Assembly (NCBI GenBank): GCA_030645955.1
Contig: JAUSMR010000150.1
Location: 1 to 26,321, forward strand
Reading direction: 5' to 3'
Source of the DNA: Gallionella sp.
GTDB taxonomy: Bacteria; Pseudomonadota; Gammaproteobacteria; Burkholderiales; Gallionellaceae
Length of the DNA: 26,321 nt
Shown here one piece after another: positions 20,032 through 26,321 of this stretch; within the stretch, counting starts at the first letter, position 1; each line of letters opens with the position of its first letter. The translations under genes were made by a program, and so were the position numbers. The notes beneath the pieces were generated by a model. The model saw nothing but the letters and a program-made list of their open reading frames with translations, did not search any database and was not told the origin of the DNA.

Positions 20032-21026
20032 GCTTCCACGGTGGAAACCACGCCTTCGGGGGTGACGTAGACTGCCTTCAGTCCCCCGGCGGCCTTGAGT
20101 ATGGCCTGGCGGCGCTCAATTGGCGCCATCAGCATCGCAGTGGAAAGGCCGTCGGCTATGGTGCCGGTGTCGGCCACTACCGAAACGCTCTGCAGAGCAG
20201 GCGCAGTGCGGCCTGTGCGGATATCGATCAGATGGGTAAAGGCGCCAGCAGAATCAAACAGGGTGCCGTAACCGCCCGAGGTGGAGACGCACTTGTCCAC
20301 CACATCCAGCGTGGTGACCGCGCTGCCAGGGTTGGCGGGATTGGCAATGGCGATGCGCCAGGCCGAGCCGTCAGGCTTGGCCGACAGCGCGCGCGGCTCG
20401 CCCATGTCCACCAGCATGCGGTCGAAGCCGTGGCTGCGCAGTACATCGGCGACGCGGTCGGTGATGTAACCTTGCGCTCCGCTGTTCAGTGTCAGCCCCA
20501 TGCCGGGGCGTGAGAAGGAAATCCGGTTGCGCCCGGCATCCACCTCGACTGCGCGCCAGTCCACCAGCGCGAGTGCGGCGGCCAGATCGCGCGATGCAGG
20601 CCCGGCAGGGTCGGGATTGCTTGCGGTGAAGTGGCGGAAATAGGTTTGCCACACGGGTTGCACGGTGGGGTCATAGACGCCGTCGCTGATTTTGGCCAGC
20701 GACAAGGCGCGTGTCAGCATCGCGATGAAATCGTCCGGCGCGTTTTCGAGCATGCCCTCGCGGTTGAGCATCGAGATGGAACTGTCTGCGCGGTAAACAC
20801 TGAAAATCGCCTCAAGGCGCCTTAACTCATCCAGTCCGGCAGCGATGGCTGCGCGTGCCTGGGCCTCGTCGGTGTGGTAAAGCTGGATGGAAGCCGGCGC
20901 GCCCAGAGCGGAGCCTTCCCAGCGCACCGGCCTGGCTTTGGCGCCACCCGCTTTCAGCAACAGCGGCAAGCCAGCGGCAACGGCCATGAAAGTGATAAAG
21001 CGGCGGCGTGTCATTACAGCAGACAT
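20028..21026 (-). CDS. apbE: FAD:protein FMN transferase, ApbE family (Tat-exported, NosX-like)
   Basis: A 332-residue enzyme that transfers FMN from FAD to a Thr (or Ser) of target proteins such as RnfD, RnfG, NqrB, NqrC and NosR. Residues 6-24 (TRRRF followed by a hydrophobic run) are a twin-arginine export signal, so it acts in the periplasm, where the Rnf flavin sites face. Family motifs are GVYDPTVQPVW (116-126), NSGAQGYITDRVADVL (181-196), LVDMGEPRAL (205-214) and ADGLST (291-296), whose Asp292 and Thr296 correspond to the Mg2+ ligands. The central motif has AQGY in place of the common AKGY, as I recall for NosX-type members. GAGG precedes the ATG at 21026. It leads the rnf operon, overlapping rseC by four bases. 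Confidence 0.93.
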   Translation of the reverse strand: MSAVMTRRRFITFMAVAAGLPLLLKAGGAKARPVRWEGSALGAPASIQLYHTDEAQARAAIAAGLDELRRLEAIFSVYRADSSISMLNREGMLENAPDDFIAMLTRALSLAKISDGVYDPTVQPVWQTYFRHFTASNPDPAGPASRDLAAALALVDWRAVEVDAGRNRISFSRPGMGLTLNSGAQGYITDRVADVLRSHGFDRMLVDMGEPRALSAKPDGSAWRIAIANPANPGSAVTTLDVVDKCVSTSGGYGTLFDSAGAFTHLIDIRTGRTAPALQSVSVVADTGTIADGLSTAMLMAPIERRQAILKAAGGLKAVYVTPEGVVSTVEA

Positions 21027-21072
21027 AAGGGCGACCTCAAATTAAATAATTACCGGTTTTGAGCAGTTAAAT

Positions 21073-21126
21073 ATTTCATGCAAGAATATCCATCGACAGC
21101 AAAATGCTCAACAGGTTGCATGAAAT
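21073..21126. promoter_or_regulatory. Paired inverted 11-bp boxes in the nifJ-apbE spacer (candidate operator)
   Basis: ATTTCATGCAA at 21073-21083 and its exact reverse complement at 21116-21126 are separated by 32 bp and bracket the predicted apbE promoter. A second, interleaved 7-bp pair is ttgagca (21058-21064) and tgctcaa (21105-21111). This could be a two-site operator or a folded leader; as a nifJ terminator it would lack a T-tract. Confidence 0.5.
21083..21111 (-). promoter_or_regulatory. Candidate promoter of the apbE-rseC-rnf operon
   Basis: On the minus strand, TTGAGC (21111-21106) and TATTCT (21088-21083), spaced 17 bp, each match sigma-70 consensus at four of six positions. The predicted start is near 21076, inside the downstream inverted box. 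This rests on hexamer matching only. Confidence 0.35.
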
Positions 21127-21150
21127 ACACGAGCGGGAATCTTAACCTGA

Positions 21151-24756
<3,606 letters not shown>

Positions 24757-24763
24757 CAAATAA

Positions 24764-24769
24764 CTCCTC
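24764..24769 (-). promoter_or_regulatory. Ribosome binding site of nifJ
   Basis: GAGGAG on the minus strand lies seven bases before the ATG at 24756. It favours this ATG over the adjacent in-frame TTG at 24759. Confidence 0.7.
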
Positions 24770-24939
24770 AGTCAGTGCTCGTGTCCAGTTGCCCGGAATA
24801 TATAATAAATCTGCGTACCCAATACGTTACCCCAGCCTGGATGTAACAGCTGGACTTAATCGTTAACCATTGGGAATCTCTGAAGGCGGGGATCAAAGCG
24901 TTCATGTACCCCGTGATTCATATTACCTAGTTTCATAAG

Positions 24940-25016
24940 ACTAATTAAATTAGTATTATTCAGCTAATTAATTGTATTAATATTCAGTATTGGTTTTCTA
25001 AATAAATGGTAATTAG
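24940..25016. promoter_or_regulatory. Cluster of CTAATT/AATTAG half-sites in the nifJ-lysR spacer (candidate LysR-type operator)
   Basis: The very AT-rich part of the divergent spacer holds CTAATT at 24941-24946, AATTAG at 24948-24953, CTAATT at 24964-24969 and AATTAG at 25011-25016. The first two make a perfect 7-1-7 palindrome (24940-24954), and the second and third make an inverted pair with a 10-bp gap. Such dyads upstream of a divergently transcribed gene fit binding sites of LysR-type regulators. The other half of the spacer (24757-24939) shows a TATTATATATT-like stretch near 24799-24808 but no promoter I can assign firmly. Confidence 0.4.
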
Positions 25017-25027
25017 CGGAAGCGGAA

Positions 25028-25975
25028 ATGGTAACAGAGAAACAGCTTTACTATAAAAACAATAACCTCAAGCAATTGCGGGCTTTTTGCCAGGTGGTGC
25101 GCAGCGGTAGTATCACCAAGGCGGCTGAGCGGTTGTTTTTGAGTCAGCCTTCCATCACCCTGCAAATCCAAGCATTGGAGCGGGAGCTGGGTGTCACGCT
25201 GTTCGAGCGGCGCGGGCCTAATCTGAAGCTGACGCCGAGCGGCGAGTCTCTTTACATGCTGGCCGGGCCGCTGGTTGACGGCATGGATGGCTTGCAGGAA
25301 AACCTCGCCGCCCATCACGGACAGCTGGAGTCGGGGGAGCTGAACATCGGTGCGGGCGAATCCACCATCCTTTACATCCTGCCAGAAGCGGTGCGCCGCT
25401 TTGTTGCAGCGCATCCGCGCGTCAAGCTCAGGATAAACAACGTTACCGGGCGGGACGGGTTGAAGATGTTGCGCGCTGACGAAATCGATTTCGCCGTGGG
25501 TTCCATGCTGGATATGCCGGACGATATTACTTACCAGCCGGTGGTGACCTATGATCCGGCACTGATCACCCCGCTGGGTCATCCCTTGGCGCAATTGCCA
25601 AGGGTTACGCTGGAGGACATCAGCCACTTCGGCATGATTTTGCCACCCAGCCACCTTTCCACCTGGCGCATCGTCAAATACGTATTCCAGCAAAACAACC
25701 TGACTTTTACCGTCACGCTGGAAGCGGGCGGATGGGAAGTCATCAAAAAATATGTGGAGCTGGGCATGGGCATCTCCATCGTCACCGACATTTGCCTGAC
25801 CGGGCAGGAGAAGCTGGTGCGCATCCCGCTCAACCAGTATTTTCCGCAACGCGGCTATGGACTGGTGCTGCGCAAGGGAAAATTCCTGTCGCCGCAGGCA
25901 CGGCGATTTGTCGAGATATTGACGGAGGTTTACGAACAGGGCAGGGAAGCTGAGTTGCCTGTTGTCAGCATTTAG
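25028..25975 (+). CDS. LysR-family transcriptional regulator (CysB-like)
   Basis: A 315-residue LysR-type regulator. The winged helix-turn-helix covers about residues 14-73 (LKQLRAFCQVVRSGSITKAA, then LSQPSITLQIQALERELG), a linker helix follows, and the effector-binding domain spans about 100-305, starting GELNIGAGESTILYILP. The overall style is like CysB/Cbl, but the inducer cannot be read from the sequence. The ATG at 25028 has GGAA shortly upstream. It is divergent from nifJ across 271 bp that contain repeated AATTAG half-sites, so nifJ, and perhaps the rnf operon beyond it, is the likely target. Autoregulation is typical of the family. Confidence 0.93.
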   Translation: MVTEKQLYYKNNNLKQLRAFCQVVRSGSITKAAERLFLSQPSITLQIQALERELGVTLFERRGPNLKLTPSGESLYMLAGPLVDGMDGLQENLAAHHGQLESGELNIGAGESTILYILPEAVRRFVAAHPRVKLRINNVTGRDGLKMLRADEIDFAVGSMLDMPDDITYQPVVTYDPALITPLGHPLAQLPRVTLEDISHFGMILPPSHLSTWRIVKYVFQQNNLTFTVTLEAGGWEVIKKYVELGMGISIVTDICLTGQEKLVRIPLNQYFPQRGYGLVLRKGKFLSPQARRFVEILTEVYEQGREAELPVVSI

Positions 25976-26117
25976 AGATGTTCGAAAATATTCAGGTTGG
26001 AATGTGCAACAAGGTTGACGCGGGTCAGGGTTTTTTTTGGGCTGGGCGGATATAGTTCTAACCGAGTATTGAAGTTGAAGGCGACTTTTCTTCTGATACT
26101 TTTTCCTTCCCCCCTTT

Positions 26118-26145
26118 TGGCGACCGCGACGGTCGCCATTTTTTT
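26118..26145 (+). terminator. Rho-independent terminator downstream of the LysR gene
   Basis: A perfect 9-bp stem (tggcgaccg / cggtcgcca) with a 3-nt loop is followed at once by seven T on the plus strand. It lies 143 nt after the LysR stop and would end that transcript. On the minus strand the flanking sequence is purine-rich, so it works in one direction. Confidence 0.85.
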
Positions 26146-26180
26146 CTTAAATTTGGCGAACCAATTGCATTAAGCCCGGC

Positions 26181-26246
26181 AGGATGCGGTGAGGCACGAA
26201 CCGCATCGTTCGCGTTAATGATGCGGTTCGTGCCTCACCACATCCT
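26181..26246. repeat. REP-like palindrome
   Basis: Two 27-nt arms, 26181-26207 and 26220-26246, are complementary at 26 of 27 positions around a 12-nt loop. The arms carry GGCACGAACCGCATC. It lies between convergent genes and resembles in geometry, though not in sequence, the palindrome between rnfB and rnfC: both have a 12-nt loop and arms of about 25 nt. Confidence 0.8.
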
Positions 26247-26265
26247 ACGGCGCTGGTTTTTTGGT

Positions 26266-26321
26266 TTAAGCGAGCAGATGCTTGATGTATTCGCGCTCTT
26301 CCTGAAGCTCCTTCAGCGTGA
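26266..26321 (-). CDS. C-terminal end of an unidentified protein, cut by window edge
   Basis: On the minus strand an open frame enters from the right edge and ends at a TAA (26268-26266). The last 17 residues read TLKELQEEREYIKHLLA, a charged amphipathic helix. The natural composition and the position just beyond a terminator and palindrome suggest a real gene, but the fragment is too short to name. Confidence 0.5.
   Translation of the reverse strand, partial: TLKELQEEREYIKHLLA

Larger units (their letters stand above)
25976..26265. other. Spacer between convergent genes
   Basis: These 290 bp separate the LysR stop from the stop of the gene at the right edge. They contain a run of eight T after GGG at 26031-26038, a pyrimidine-rich tract near 26097-26117, the terminator at 26118-26145 and the palindrome at 26181-26246. 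I see no convincing gene or promoter. Confidence 0.6.

Noticed and set aside
25978..26055. A 25-codon frame starting three bases after the LysR stop
   Set aside because: No proper ribosome site, ordinary short length and no hydrophobic or family signature; likely chance.
26015..26056. TTGACG ... TATAGT as a promoter after the LysR gene
   Set aside because: The spacing is 30 bp, far too long for a sigma-70 promoter, and no gene follows.

Overview
The window looks like chromosomal DNA from a moderately high-GC betaproteobacterium. I infer something near the Gallionellaceae/Nitrosomonadales from the protein flavour and from REP-like intergenic palindromes, but no rRNA or other marker gene is present to prove it. 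Almost every gene from 1436 to 24756 is on the minus strand, so the functional reading order is right to left. Nearly the whole window concerns low-potential electron transfer and the cation gradients coupled to it.

Right end. A divergent LysR-type regulator (25028-25975, plus) faces nifJ (24756-21151, minus), a single-chain pyruvate:ferredoxin/flavodoxin oxidoreductase. Their 271-bp AT-rich spacer carries repeated CTAATT/AATTAG half-sites. After nifJ comes a tightly packed operon: apbE (flavin transferase), rseC, then rnfA, rnfB, rnfC, rnfD, rnfG, rnfE, rnfH, a complete Rnf complex in the order known from diazotrophs. A promoter flanked by two inverted 11-bp boxes lies in front of apbE, and a perfect 25-bp REP-like palindrome sits between rnfB and rnfC. 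The logical flow is: pyruvate reduces ferredoxin or flavodoxin through NifJ; Rnf couples the ferredoxin/NAD pair to an ion gradient; ApbE attaches the FMNs of RnfD and RnfG; RseC and RnfH are accessory.

Middle. A run of ion-transport genes follows: a Na+/Ca2+-type exchanger overlapping a P2-type cation ATPase (13852-10219), a CPA2-type antiporter homologue without the usual membrane aspartate, abutting a glutamate-cysteine-ligase-like enzyme (10081-7743), a CPA2 antiporter with the canonical Asp-Asp pair (7659-6451), and an NhaD-type Na+/H+ antiporter (6318-4903).

Left part. pntA and pntB (4463-1436) encode the proton-translocating NAD(P) transhydrogenase, with a candidate promoter and a clear terminator. 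The left edge holds the 3' part of a type I DNA methyltransferase gene (hsdM, plus strand) that ends without an hsdS after it. The right edge holds 17 C-terminal codons of an unidentified minus-strand gene.

The best leads are: a Thr-to-Ser change at the presumed FMN attachment residue of RnfD in an operon that carries its own ApbE; the antiporter lacking its ion-binding Asp, two bases from a GCS2-family ligase, which suggests ligand gating or sensing; the paired inverted boxes around the apbE/rnf promoter; and the REP-like hairpin that splits the rnf operon. I saw no tRNA, rRNA, CRISPR array, transposase or prophage gene.
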